Origin: Sphingobium jiangsuense
GTDB lineage: Bacteria > Pseudomonadota > Alphaproteobacteria > Sphingomonadales > Sphingomonadaceae
NCBI RefSeq assembly: GCF_014196495.1
Contig: NZ_JACIDT010000023.1
Span: 1-56,208, forward strand
Length of the DNA: 56,208 bases
Direction: 5' to 3'
A model generated the notes under the pieces. It was not told the DNA's origin. It searched no databases and saw only the letters and a program-made list of their open reading frames with translations. Each line of letters starts with the position of its first letter. Position 1 is the first letter of the stretch. This document shows, in pieces, positions 43,009-51,735 of the stretch. Made by a program: the position numbers and the translations under genes.

Positions 43009-43313
43009 CAGAACCGGCGATCCATGAAGGTCAGGATTTCTTTCTCGACCCAGCTGTCGAGCTTTCCGCGCAGGTCGTCGCCGGGTGACAGCTTCCCGAT
43101 GGAACGGGCGTAAGCGGCGCGGAAATGCTCCATATCATCCATTTCCCAAATGTCGATGATGGTGTTCCGCGGTCCGGTGACGCCTGTATAACAGGCCAGC
43201 ATCTTCACCCCTTCGCCTTCCATCATCGGCTTGATCGTGTGCTCCAGCAGGTTCAGCATGTCATTCATATGGCCGGGCCGGACATGGATTTCGGCGTGCA
43301 GATAAACGGTCAT
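43008..43313 (-). CDS. NIPSNAP-like dimeric alpha-beta barrel protein
   Basis: The 101-residue protein matches the NIPSNAP/ferredoxin-like dimeric barrel family, with an opening strand LHAEIHVRPGHMN, VTGPRNTIIDIWEMDDMEH and a closing helix. Such small proteins are often isomerases, monooxygenases or lyases in degradation clusters. The ATG at 43313 follows AGGAG and is 19 bases downstream of the ThDP enzyme on the same strand, so it is the last gene of a three-gene unit. Role unknown. Confidence 0.75.
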   Translation of the reverse strand: MTVYLHAEIHVRPGHMNDMLNLLEHTIKPMMEGEGVKMLACYTGVTGPRNTIIDIWEMDDMEHFRAAYARSIGKLSPGDDLRGKLDSWVEKEILTFMDRRF

Positions 43314-43332
43314 TCTCGCATACTCCTGTGAG

Positions 43333-44907
43333 TCAGATCACGGCTTCGATCAGATGCGGCCCGGTTTTGGCCAGCGCAGCGGCCAGTTGCGCCTCGAACT
43401 CTTGGGGGGTCGTGGCGCGGCTGGCCTCTACCCCCATGGCCTCGGCCAGTTTCGTCCAGTCGAGATCGGGATTGCCGAGATCGAACATGGACAGGGCGCG
43501 CGGCCCGGCGTCGGACGCGCCGACGCGCTGCAATTCCTGCGTCAGGATCGCATAGCTCCGGTTGGAGAAGAGGATGGTGACGACGTCGAGCCGCTCACGC
43601 GCCTGTGTCCAGAGCGCTTGCAGCGTGTACATGGCGCTGCCGTCGGCCTGAAGATTGATGACTTTGCGGCCCGGCGCGCCGACCGCCGCACCGGTTGCCA
43701 GCGGTATGCCCTGGCCGATCGCCCCGCCGGTATTGCTGAGCCAGTCATGCATGGGTGCGCCTGCGGTCGCCATCATCGGCCCCAGCCCGTTGGTCGCGGC
43801 TTCGTCGGAGATGATGGCCTGTTCCGGCATCAGCCGGGCGAGGATCGCGCCGATCGCGAACTGGTCGAGCGACCCGGACGGGCAGCCCGGTAGCTCCGCA
43901 GCAGAGACGGGCCGTGACTGGCCCCCGCCATCCACCATGCCCGCTACGGCGGCCAGCGCCGCCACCCCATCCTCATGCTCCTGCGCGAGATAGTGGATGG
44001 TCATGCCTTCGGGCAGAATCCAGCTGGGATAGTTGGGATAGGCGAAGACCGGCACCGGCGGATGGGTTCCGACGAGGATCAGATTGGCGATCCCGGCGAA
44101 GCGTTCCATCGCCGTTTCCGCGCGATAGGGCACCCGTTCGACCGCAGGCAGGCCACTGCCACGGGTGACGCGGGGCGCCTGTCCGTCGCACATCAACTCG
44201 GCTCCGGTGGCGGCGGCGATGCGGCCGAGCTGGTGCAGCCCGTCGCGCTGCAAGGCCGGGCCGCGCGCCATTATGACGGTGCGCCGGCCGGATTTCAGCA
44301 GCGTCGCGGCGCGATCGATGGCGGCGTCCGAGGGCATGGCGGCGGCGATCGGGACGATAGGCGGGGCGGGCGCGCCACCTTCGCTCCATGCCGCGTCGGC
44401 GGGCAGAATCAGGGTGGCGACGCCGCCGGGCGCCCCTCGCGCTGCCGCCACTGCCTGTGCGGCGTCCGCGCCGACCGTGGCCGCGCTCTGCGTCCGGCGC
44501 ACCCAGCGGGAAACCGGGCGTGCCAGCGACTCGATGTCCGACACCAGGGGCGTGTCCCATTGCAGATGATAGGTCGCATGTTCGCCCACGATATTGACGA
44601 CCGGACTCTGCGCCCGCTTGGCGTTGTGCAGATTGGCGATGCCGTTGCCGAGGCCGGAACCGAGATGCAGCAGCGTGACGGCAGGCTTGCCTGTCATCCG
44701 CGCATAGCCGTCCGCCATGCCGGTGACTGCGCCCTCGAACAGGCCCAATATCGGGCGGATCGACAGGATGCGGTCCAGCGCCACGACGAAATGCATTTCG
44801 GACGTGCCGGGATTGGCGAAGCAGATGTCCACGCCGCTGGCGGCAAGGCTGTGGATGAGACTTTCCGCCCCGGTCGGGGTGGAATTGCGGGGGGTGTCCT
44901 GAACCAT
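43333..44907 (-). CDS. Thiamine diphosphate-dependent enzyme (acetolactate synthase/benzoylformate decarboxylase type)
   Basis: The 524-residue protein is a ThDP enzyme with three domains. The N-terminal domain carries the activating glutamate in LGLFEGAVTGMADGYA (Glu58). A middle domain follows. The C-terminal domain has TGGAIGQGIPLATGAAVG and the ThDP-metal motif in ADGSAMYTLQ to FSNRSYAI (AD-G-S in place of GDGS). It would decarboxylate a 2-keto acid or ligate/cleave an acyloin. The C-C bond substrate cannot be named. The ATG at 44907 follows the SDR gene by 20 bases. Confidence 0.86.
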   Translation of the reverse strand: MVQDTPRNSTPTGAESLIHSLAASGVDICFANPGTSEMHFVVALDRILSIRPILGLFEGAVTGMADGYARMTGKPAVTLLHLGSGLGNGIANLHNAKRAQSPVVNIVGEHATYHLQWDTPLVSDIESLARPVSRWVRRTQSAATVGADAAQAVAAARGAPGGVATLILPADAAWSEGGAPAPPIVPIAAAMPSDAAIDRAATLLKSGRRTVIMARGPALQRDGLHQLGRIAAATGAELMCDGQAPRVTRGSGLPAVERVPYRAETAMERFAGIANLILVGTHPPVPVFAYPNYPSWILPEGMTIHYLAQEHEDGVAALAAVAGMVDGGGQSRPVSAAELPGCPSGSLDQFAIGAILARLMPEQAIISDEAATNGLGPMMATAGAPMHDWLSNTGGAIGQGIPLATGAAVGAPGRKVINLQADGSAMYTLQALWTQARERLDVVTILFSNRSYAILTQELQRVGASDAGPRALSMFDLGNPDLDWTKLAEAMGVEASRATTPQEFEAQLAAALAKTGPHLIEAVI

Positions 44908-44927
44908 GTCGATCTCGCTGATGGGGC

Positions 44928-45737
44928 TTATTGGGGCAGGCTGGAGCTGGCGAAGCCGGCCGGTGCGGAATGATGGGCCGGAGGTGCCTGCCCTGCCACC
45001 GACAGGCCGGAATCGACGACGATGATCTGCCCGGTGATGTGACATGCCTCGTCCGAGGCGAGAAAGACGATAGTCGCCGCGATCTCGCTCGCTTCGCAGG
45101 CGGTGCCCAGCGGGGATGCTGCAACGGCGGCCTCGATGGCGGCCTCGCGCCCGCCGCGGAGATGATCGATCAGCGGCGTGACCGTCACGCCGGGACCGAT
45201 TGCGTTGATCCTGATGCCGAGAGGCGACAGCTCCGACGCGGCGGAGCGGGTCAGACCGACGACGGCATGCTTCACCGCCGTATAGCAATGCGGCCCCATG
45301 CCACCCTTGGTGCCCGCCACGCTGGAAAGGGAAATGATCGAACCACTTCGCCTGTCCTTCATTGCGCGGGACGCATGTTTCACGCCGAAGAAAACGCCGT
45401 CCAGCATGATCTGCACGGTTCGGGTCCAGTCTTCCGCGCGGATTTCCGTGATCGATCCGATCGCGCCCAGCACACCGGCGCTGTTCACCATTACATCAAG
45501 CCTGCCGCAGCGGTGCATCGCTTGCGCGACGGCGGCTTCGACATCCTGTTCGCGGGTCACATCGGTCCTGACATAGGCGCCGCCCAACTCGTCGGCGAGT
45601 GCCGTTCCCCGATCGTCATTGAGATCGGCGATCACCACATGGGCGCCCCGCGAGGCCAGCAATCGCGCGGTTGCCTCACCAATTCCGTTGGCTCCGCCCG
45701 TGATGACGGCAGACTTGCCGTGAAACTGATTTGACAT
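44928..45737 (-). CDS. SDR oxidoreductase
   Basis: The 269-residue protein is a short-chain dehydrogenase with TGGANGIG, VIADLND after strand two (Asp, so NAD(H) preferred), NSAGVLG, SLSSVAG and YTAVK. It probably oxidises a secondary alcohol. GGGAGGA precedes the ATG at 45737 with a slightly long spacing. It heads the minus-strand unit with the ThDP and NIPSNAP genes, and is divergent from the Rieske operon. An oxidised ketone could feed the ThDP enzyme, which is inference. Confidence 0.86.
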   Translation of the reverse strand: MSNQFHGKSAVITGGANGIGEATARLLASRGAHVVIADLNDDRGTALADELGGAYVRTDVTREQDVEAAVAQAMHRCGRLDVMVNSAGVLGAIGSITEIRAEDWTRTVQIMLDGVFFGVKHASRAMKDRRSGSIISLSSVAGTKGGMGPHCYTAVKHAVVGLTRSAASELSPLGIRINAIGPGVTVTPLIDHLRGGREAAIEAAVAASPLGTACEASEIAATIVFLASDEACHITGQIIVVDSGLSVAGQAPPAHHSAPAGFASSSLPQ

Positions 45738-45774
45738 AGATCAATGATCCTCCCGACGCTTCGACCGATTAGCC

Positions 45775-45803
45775 TTGCAAAAATTGATACACGCTGCATA
45801 AAT
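45775..45803 (+). promoter_or_regulatory. Candidate promoter of the Rieske operon
   Basis: TTGCAA at 45775-45780, 17 bases, then ATAAAT at 45798-45803, about 30 bases before the ATG at 45833. Matches are weak but well spaced. Confidence 0.35.
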
Positions 45804-45832
45804 GGTCGTCAACCAAAGGAGAGGACTCGAAA

Positions 45833-47035
45833 ATGGCCGAAGCTGACACCCCTTCGATGGAGGAGTTGCGTCGCCGTTCGCATCAGGATCTGCGTCGGCG
45901 GACCATCGCGCATATGCAGGCCCGGACCACCGATCTGTCCGATGGCCCCCGCCGCATCGATCCCGCCGTCTATGTCGATCCGCGGCGGTTTGAGGAGGAA
46001 AAGCGGGAATTGTTCCGCAAGCGCCCGGTCTGTGTCGCGTTGACCGGCGATATTCCCAACCCCGGCGACAAGATGCTGGTGGATGCGCTCGGCCCGGCGA
46101 TCTTGCTGACGCGCGGAAAGGACGGCGTGCTGCGCGGTTTCCTCAACATGTGCCCGCACCGCGCCGCCCGGCTGGTGAACGAATGTGACGCGCGCAGCCG
46201 AATGACCTGCCGGTTCCACGGCTGGACCTTCAATCTGGAAGGCGAGTTGATCGGCCTGCCCGGCAAGGAGGGGTTCGCGGGCATCGACAAGGCCGAACTG
46301 GGCCTGATCCCGGTGCCGGTGGCCGAATGGCACGGGATGATCTTCGTCCGGGCGGCGCCGAACGGCGATCCGATCGATGTCGAGGAATGGCTGGGGCCGA
46401 TGGCCGGCGAACTGGCCCATCTCGAACTCGCGGCGGCGCGTCCGGTGAAAAGCTCGATGATCCCTGCCGGGGCGAACTGGAAATATGCGTTCGACACCTA
46501 CGGCGAAAGCTATCATTTCGCGACGCTGCATCCGACCACCATCGGCTCGCTGGCCTTTTCCAACACGATGACGCATCGATCCCATGGGCGCCATTTCCGC
46601 ATCGGCTTCCCGCGCGCGGATTTCATCGATTATGGCGACAAGCCGGAGGACCAGTGGCCGCCGTCCGATTATGGTGGCCTCTACATGGTGTTTCCGGCGA
46701 TGGTCATCAATGTGAACACGCTGCCGGACGGCGGTATGTTCTACGGCATCAGCCGGGTCTTTCCCGGCGAGACGCCTGACCAGTGCGTCACGCTGATGAC
46801 GACCTATCGTCCGGGGCATGAGTTGGACGGGCGGCCCGACGATGCGTGGGCGGCCATGCATGATTTCATCGAAAAGGTAGTGCGGACGGAGGATTACAGC
46901 GTGTCGGCCGAAGGGCAGCGCAACCTTGCCCATGCGCCGGAGGGATTCCGCATGGTCTTCGGCGCGAACGAGGCCGTTCTGCAGAAACAGCATGCCGAAA
47001 TCGACCGCATATTGGCGCAAAGCAATGAAAGTTGA
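45833..47035 (+). CDS. Rieske ring-hydroxylating oxygenase alpha subunit, first of two
   Basis: This 400-residue protein has the Rieske ligands Cys107-x-His109 (CPHR) and Cys126/His129 (CRFHGW) and the mononuclear iron motif YGESYHFATLH (His228, His233). The length and ESYH motif resemble alpha subunits of the benzoate/phthalate-type broad group. AAGGAGAGG precedes the ATG at 45833. No beta subunit, ferredoxin or reductase follows; the next gene is a VOC protein. It may dihydroxylate or demethylate the pathway substrate. Confidence 0.88.
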   Translation: MAEADTPSMEELRRRSHQDLRRRTIAHMQARTTDLSDGPRRIDPAVYVDPRRFEEEKRELFRKRPVCVALTGDIPNPGDKMLVDALGPAILLTRGKDGVLRGFLNMCPHRAARLVNECDARSRMTCRFHGWTFNLEGELIGLPGKEGFAGIDKAELGLIPVPVAEWHGMIFVRAAPNGDPIDVEEWLGPMAGELAHLELAAARPVKSSMIPAGANWKYAFDTYGESYHFATLHPTTIGSLAFSNTMTHRSHGRHFRIGFPRADFIDYGDKPEDQWPPSDYGGLYMVFPAMVINVNTLPDGGMFYGISRVFPGETPDQCVTLMTTYRPGHELDGRPDDAWAAMHDFIEKVVRTEDYSVSAEGQRNLAHAPEGFRMVFGANEAVLQKQHAEIDRILAQSNES

Positions 47036-47039
47036 GGCA

Positions 47040-47567
47040 ATGAAAAGTCCGATTTCCGATCTGGGTACGGTGTGCCAACTCGCTTATTGTCCGCGCGATT
47101 TCGATGCGGCGATCCGTTTCTGGACCGAAACCATGGGGGTCGGCCCGTTCTTCCGCCGTGGCCCGCTGCACTTTCCGGGCATGCTCTATCGAGGCGAACC
47201 CACGGACGTGTCGTTCAGCGTCGCGATCGCCTATTGGGGCCACATCCAGATCGAACTGACGCAGGCGCATAACGACGCGCCGTCCATCTATCGCGACTGG
47301 CATGAGCAGGGACTGGACGGCCTCAATCATGTCTGCATCGTGGTGGAGGATATCCATGCCGCCCGCGCGCTCTGCGTAGAGCGTGGCCATTCGATCGAGC
47401 AGGAGCTTTATTATGAGGGTGGCGGCGCCATCTATGTCGATGCCGGGGGCGGGCCGGGCACGCTGACGGAAATGGTTCAGCTCTCGCCCGAGCAGAAGGA
47501 GCGCTTCGCCTCCTATCAGGCGACGGCGCGGAATTGGGACGGCAGCCAGCCGGTGCGGGATCTGTGA
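47040..47567 (+). CDS. VOC-family (glyoxalase-like) protein
   Basis: The 175-residue protein has two VOC half-repeats: DLGTVCQLAYCPRDFDAAIR with the histidine-bearing HIQIELTQ, and LNHVCIVVEDI with the late glutamate of TLTEMVQL. These can form a metal site as in glyoxalases, epimerases and extradiol dioxygenases. The start at 47040 is preferred; ATG 47025 overlaps the Rieske gene and is an alternative without a clear ribosome site. Possibly a type I extradiol enzyme, epimerase or lyase. Confidence 0.78.
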   Translation: MKSPISDLGTVCQLAYCPRDFDAAIRFWTETMGVGPFFRRGPLHFPGMLYRGEPTDVSFSVAIAYWGHIQIELTQAHNDAPSIYRDWHEQGLDGLNHVCIVVEDIHAARALCVERGHSIEQELYYEGGGAIYVDAGGGPGTLTEMVQLSPEQKERFASYQATARNWDGSQPVRDL

Positions 47568-47569
47568 CC

Positions 47570-48409
47570 ATGGCCAGGCTGTCCGGGAAAACCGCCCTCG
47601 TCATGGGTGCGTCAGGTCGTGACAATATGGGACAGGTCATCGCCCGCAGGCTGGTCGACGAGGGCGCGAAGATCGTCCTTTCCGGGCGGCGGCTGGACGA
47701 GCTGGAGCGCTTTGCGGGCGAGATCGGCGGCTCTGGCATTGCGGCGGATATCACCAGCAAGGCGGACAATGATGCTCTGGCCGCACAGATCGGCAATCGC
47801 TTTGGCGGGGTGGACATCGTCGTCAACGCGACGGGCTGGGGGCTGCTCAAGCCGTTCGAACTGACCACCGAAGAGGAACTGCGGCGCATGGTCGATTTGC
47901 AGTTCGTCGGCCCTTTCCTCTTCTTCCAGTCCATCCTGCCGCAGGTGCGCGAAGGCGGATCGCTGATCCAGATCAGCTCCGCGACGGCGACGATCATGCT
48001 GGACGATCATGCCGCCTATATGGGAACGAAGGCCGGTTTCGATCATGTGATGCGCTGCCTTGCCAATGAATATGGCAGGCGCGGCATTCGGGCCAATTCG
48101 GTATCGCCCGGCTTCACCGAAACGCCGATGACGGCGGGTGCGGCCAAGGTGCCGGGGTTGCTGGAAACCTACGCCAGCCGGTATCCGCTGGGGCGGGTGG
48201 GACGGACCGACGACATCGCCGATGCGGTGGCCTGGCTCGCCAGCGACGGCTGCTTCATGTCGGGGCAGAATTTGCAGGTCAATGGCGGGCTGACCCTGCG
48301 CGGCAACCCCAGCCGCGAGGAAATCGACGCGGCGGTGATGGCTGCAACCGGCAGACCGCGCCCGCGCCCTTGGGGAAATGGCCGCACAGGCAGCGGAAGG
48401 AACGGATAA
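47570..48409 (+). CDS. SDR oxidoreductase
   Basis: The 279-residue protein is a short-chain dehydrogenase with a variant cofactor loop GASGRDNMG, the NATG segment in place of NNAG, the serine in QISSATA and YMGTK for the catalytic tyrosine and lysine. A basic Pro/Gly-rich tail of about 30 residues extends beyond the normal end. The ATG at 47570 lies two bases after the VOC stop, and its stop shares one base with the next ATG (TAATG), so all are translationally linked. Confidence 0.83.
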   Translation: MARLSGKTALVMGASGRDNMGQVIARRLVDEGAKIVLSGRRLDELERFAGEIGGSGIAADITSKADNDALAAQIGNRFGGVDIVVNATGWGLLKPFELTTEEELRRMVDLQFVGPFLFFQSILPQVREGGSLIQISSATATIMLDDHAAYMGTKAGFDHVMRCLANEYGRRGIRANSVSPGFTETPMTAGAAKVPGLLETYASRYPLGRVGRTDDIADAVAWLASDGCFMSGQNLQVNGGLTLRGNPSREEIDAAVMAATGRPRPRPWGNGRTGSGRNG

Positions 48410-49779
48410 TGGCTGAATCAGACCCCCATGCCAAGCGCGGTCCCGGCCGCAGTTGGAATGAACTGGCGTTGCAGGACACCAACGGCGTGCCGGACTATCT
48501 GCTGGCCGATTATGAGCCCGATCTGGGTGACGAGCCGCTCGACGTCTCGCGCTTCGTATCGCGGGCGTTCTTCGACCTCGAAATGGAGCGCATGTGGCCG
48601 CGCGTATGGCAATTCGCCGCGCGGGAAGAAGAAATGCCTGATCCGGGCGACACCGTCGTCTATGAATATGGCGAAAAATCCTTCCTGCTGGTGCGTCAGG
48701 CCGACAGGACGATCCGCGCCTTCTACAATGCCTGCCTCCATCGCGGCCGCAAGCTGCGGCTGACCGGCGGCAAGGTGAAGGACCTGCGCTGCCCCTATCA
48801 TGCCTTCACCTGGAATGCCGACGGTTCGCTGAAGACCATTCCCTGCCGCTGGGATTTCAAGCATCTGGAAGGCAAGGACATGGCTCTGCCCGAAGTGCAG
48901 GTAGGGCTGTGGGGCGGCTATGTCTTCATCAAGGAAGAGTCGGGCGGGATGAGCTTGGAGGACTATCTCGCCCCACTGCCCGACCATTTTCGCGACTGGC
49001 GGCCGGAGGAATGCTACACCGTCAAATGGGGCGGCAAGGTTCTCAAAGCGAATTGGAAGGTCTGCATGGAAGCCTTCATCGAAGCCTTCCACGTCATTGC
49101 GACCCATCCCCAGATCCTGCCGTTCACGGCGGATACCAACAGCAAATATACGCTGTTCAGCGATCACACCAACCTCACCATAACGCCGTTCGGCGTCACC
49201 TCCACCCATGTTCCGGCGGCAGACCGGGAAGAGCAATGGGTGATCGACCAGTTCCTCAAATATAATGGCCGCGTGGTGGAGCCGGGAATGGAGGTCGTCG
49301 TCAACGAGGGCGAAACGGCGCGGCAGGCGATGGGTGCGTTCAACCGCAAGCGGTTCGGCAAGATGATCGGCCGGGACATCAGCCATGTCTCCGATGCCGA
49401 GGTGCAGGATGCGTTCACCTATAACGTGTTCCCCAATTTCAGCCCTTGGGGCGGCTATGGCCCGGCGGTGGTTTATCGCTGGCGGCCATGGCCGGACGAG
49501 AATCATACGTTGATGGAGGTGCGCCTCATCCAGCGGGCGAAGCCGGACGAAACCCCGCCGAAATGCCCGGAGATGGTGCTGATCCCGGAAGATGTGGACT
49601 GGGAGCCGATGTTCGGCCAGTTGGGTGCGGTGCTCAATCAGGACATGGCGAACATTCCCCATGTCCACAGCGGCATGAAGGCGCTGCGCGACGGCAAGGT
49701 CGAGCTGGCCCATTATCAGGAAAGCCGGATCAGGCACTGGCACCGCACGATCGACAAATATCTGGCGGGTGAACTATGA
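48409..49779 (+). CDS. Rieske oxygenase alpha subunit, second of two
   Basis: The 456-residue protein has Rieske ligands Cys109-x-His111 (CLHR) and Cys128/His131 (CPYHAF) and iron ligands in EAFIEAFHVIATHP (His228, His233). It is longer than the first Rieske protein and differs in its catalytic domain, so the two are not recent duplicates. AAGGAACG precedes the ATG. It resembles the long alpha subunits seen in sphingomonad clusters. The two could act on successive intermediates or be alternative enzymes. No dedicated electron partner is present. Confidence 0.87.
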   Translation: MAESDPHAKRGPGRSWNELALQDTNGVPDYLLADYEPDLGDEPLDVSRFVSRAFFDLEMERMWPRVWQFAAREEEMPDPGDTVVYEYGEKSFLLVRQADRTIRAFYNACLHRGRKLRLTGGKVKDLRCPYHAFTWNADGSLKTIPCRWDFKHLEGKDMALPEVQVGLWGGYVFIKEESGGMSLEDYLAPLPDHFRDWRPEECYTVKWGGKVLKANWKVCMEAFIEAFHVIATHPQILPFTADTNSKYTLFSDHTNLTITPFGVTSTHVPAADREEQWVIDQFLKYNGRVVEPGMEVVVNEGETARQAMGAFNRKRFGKMIGRDISHVSDAEVQDAFTYNVFPNFSPWGGYGPAVVYRWRPWPDENHTLMEVRLIQRAKPDETPPKCPEMVLIPEDVDWEPMFGQLGAVLNQDMANIPHVHSGMKALRDGKVELAHYQESRIRHWHRTIDKYLAGEL

Positions 49780-50570
49780 CCTCCGGCATCGATCTGGGCA
49801 TCGCCGGCAGGCGGGCGATCGTGTGCGGGTCGAGCGCGGGGCTGGGCTATGCCTGTGCTGCCGCACTGGCCGGTGCGGGTGCCGAGGTGGTCCTCAACGG
49901 CAGGGATGCTGCCCGCCTTGATGCGGCGGCGGATCGTCTTGCCGCCGACAGCGGGCGGAGGCCGCTTGCCGTCGCCAGCGACGTAACCACGGCGGAAGGG
50001 CGCGCCGCTCTGGTCGAGGTCGCGGGCGGCGGATGCGACATCCTCGTCACCAATGCGGGCGGTCCGCCGCCGGGCGATTTCCGGGAGTTCGATGAGGAGG
50101 CCTGGCTGGCCGCATTCAACACCAATGCGGTGTCGGCTATCATGCTGATCCGCTCACTGATCGACGGGATGATCGCGCGGCGCTGGGGGCGGATCATCAA
50201 CATCACCTCGGCTGCGGTGAAGCAGCCGCGCAGCGCCCTGCCGCTGTCCAACACGGCGCGCAGCGGCCTTACCGCTTTTGCCGCCGGTCTTGCCCGGCAG
50301 GTGGCCGAGCACGGCGTCACCGTGAACAATCTGCTGCCTGGTTCCTTCGCGACCCACCGCCTGCGCGGCTATGCCGAGCGCCTCGCCAGGCAAAAGGGTA
50401 CGTCGCTGGCGGAGGAGATTGCGCTGATGGCGGCGGAGTCCCCGACCGGGCAGATCGGCGATCCGGCGGATTTCGGAGCGTGGTGTGCCTTCTTCGCCAG
50501 CGATCGCGCGGGCTATGTGACCGGCCAGAATCTACTGCTCGACGGCGGGGCCTATCCGGGGATGCTGTGA
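49776..50570 (+). CDS. SDR with non-canonical active site
   Basis: The 264-residue protein has the SDR cofactor loop CGSSAGLG and the TNAGGPPPG segment. The usual YxxxK is absent: from Ser145 the spacing places Ser158 and Arg162 (SNTAR) where tyrosine and lysine should be. The SDR fold and the C-terminal GYVTGQNLLLDGG are normal. Such SNxxR-type relatives exist, but their chemistry is poorly known, and the protein may not be a standard alcohol dehydrogenase. ATG overlaps the Rieske stop (ATGA). Confidence 0.82.
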   Translation: MTSGIDLGIAGRRAIVCGSSAGLGYACAAALAGAGAEVVLNGRDAARLDAAADRLAADSGRRPLAVASDVTTAEGRAALVEVAGGGCDILVTNAGGPPPGDFREFDEEAWLAAFNTNAVSAIMLIRSLIDGMIARRWGRIINITSAAVKQPRSALPLSNTARSGLTAFAAGLARQVAEHGVTVNNLLPGSFATHRLRGYAERLARQKGTSLAEEIALMAAESPTGQIGDPADFGAWCAFFASDRAGYVTGQNLLLDGGAYPGML

Positions 50571-50574
50571 CGCG

Positions 50575-51723
50575 ATGACGCCCCGATCGCTGGCCGATTA
50601 CAAGCACCTTGCGGAAAGACGGCTGCCCCGTTTCCTGTTCGAATATGTCGAGGCGGGTTCCTATCTCGAACAGACGCGGCTGGCGAACCGGCGCGATCTG
50701 GCGGGCATCGGCCTGCGCCAGCGCGTGCTGCGCGATGTCTCGCGGATAGATATGTCGGCCACGGTGCTTGGTCATCACCTTCCTTTCCCCGTGGCGCTGG
50801 CCCCGGTCGGCATGGCCGGGATGATGGCCCGCCGCGGCGAGGTGCAGGCAGCGCGGGCGGCGCGGGAAATCGGCGTGCCCTTCACCCTTTCCTCGGCCTC
50901 TTGCTGCCGGGTGGAAGAGGTAGGTGCGGCGTCGGGCGGAGGTCCGTTCTGGTTCCAGCTCTATATGCTGAAGGACCGGGGCTATATGGCGAGCCTGCTC
51001 ACCCGCGCCCGCGAGGCGGGCTGTACCGCCTTGCTGGTGACGGTCGATCTGCCCTGTCTCGGCGCGCGCTATCGCGATTATCGCAGCGGCATTTCCAACG
51101 ATCCCTGGCCGGTGCGGATAGCGCGCATGGCGGGGCAGGTGCTGCCGCGCCCGCATTGGTTGTGGAATGTCGGGTTGCGCGGCCGTCCGCATACCCTCGG
51201 CAACATAGCCGACGGGGTGGAGAGGGGCGCTTCGCTGGCCCGCGTCATGGGCTTCATGCAGGCCAATCTGGAAAATGCTGCCGGCTGGAACATAATCGAC
51301 TGGCTTCGCCGGCATTGGGACGGTCCCATCGTCGTCAAGGGCGTGCTGGATGCTGAGGATGCGCGCGAGGCCGTGCGCGGCGGGGCCGACGGAATCGTGG
51401 TTTCAAACCATGGCGGCCGCCAGCTCGACGGGGTGCCCTCGACCGCCCGTGCCCTTCCCGCGATCGCCGATGCGGTGGGCGGGGAACTGACCGTGCTGGT
51501 CGATGGTGGCGTGCGGACCGGGCTGGATGTCGCCCGGATGCTCGCGCTCGGCGCGGAGGGCGTATTGATCGGCCGCGCCTGGGCCTATCCACTGGCGGCG
51601 CAGGGGCAACGCGGGGTCGCGCATATGCTGGGCCTGCTGCGCGACGAGCTACGTGTCGCCATGGCGCTGACCGGCGCGACCCGCATCGCCGAATTAACTA
51701 GAACGTCGCTTCTCCAGTCCTGA
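50575..51723 (+). CDS. FMN-dependent alpha-hydroxy acid oxidase/dehydrogenase
   Basis: The 382-residue protein is a member of the (S)-2-hydroxy acid oxidase family (lactate, mandelate, glycolate oxidases). It has FEYVEAGSYLEQT near the start, PVALAPVGMAG, FWFQLYMLKDRG, the lysine in VVKGV and the active-site SNHGGRQLDG followed by LVDGGVRTG. It would oxidise a 2-hydroxy acid to a 2-keto acid. The product could be a substrate for the ThDP enzyme of the divergent unit, which is inference. It follows the SDR gene by four bases. Confidence 0.88.
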   Translation: MTPRSLADYKHLAERRLPRFLFEYVEAGSYLEQTRLANRRDLAGIGLRQRVLRDVSRIDMSATVLGHHLPFPVALAPVGMAGMMARRGEVQAARAAREIGVPFTLSSASCCRVEEVGAASGGGPFWFQLYMLKDRGYMASLLTRAREAGCTALLVTVDLPCLGARYRDYRSGISNDPWPVRIARMAGQVLPRPHWLWNVGLRGRPHTLGNIADGVERGASLARVMGFMQANLENAAGWNIIDWLRRHWDGPIVVKGVLDAEDAREAVRGGADGIVVSNHGGRQLDGVPSTARALPAIADAVGGELTVLVDGGVRTGLDVARMLALGAEGVLIGRAWAYPLAAQGQRGVAHMLGLLRDELRVAMALTGATRIAELTRTSLLQS

Positions 51724-51735
51724 AAGGGAAGACCT

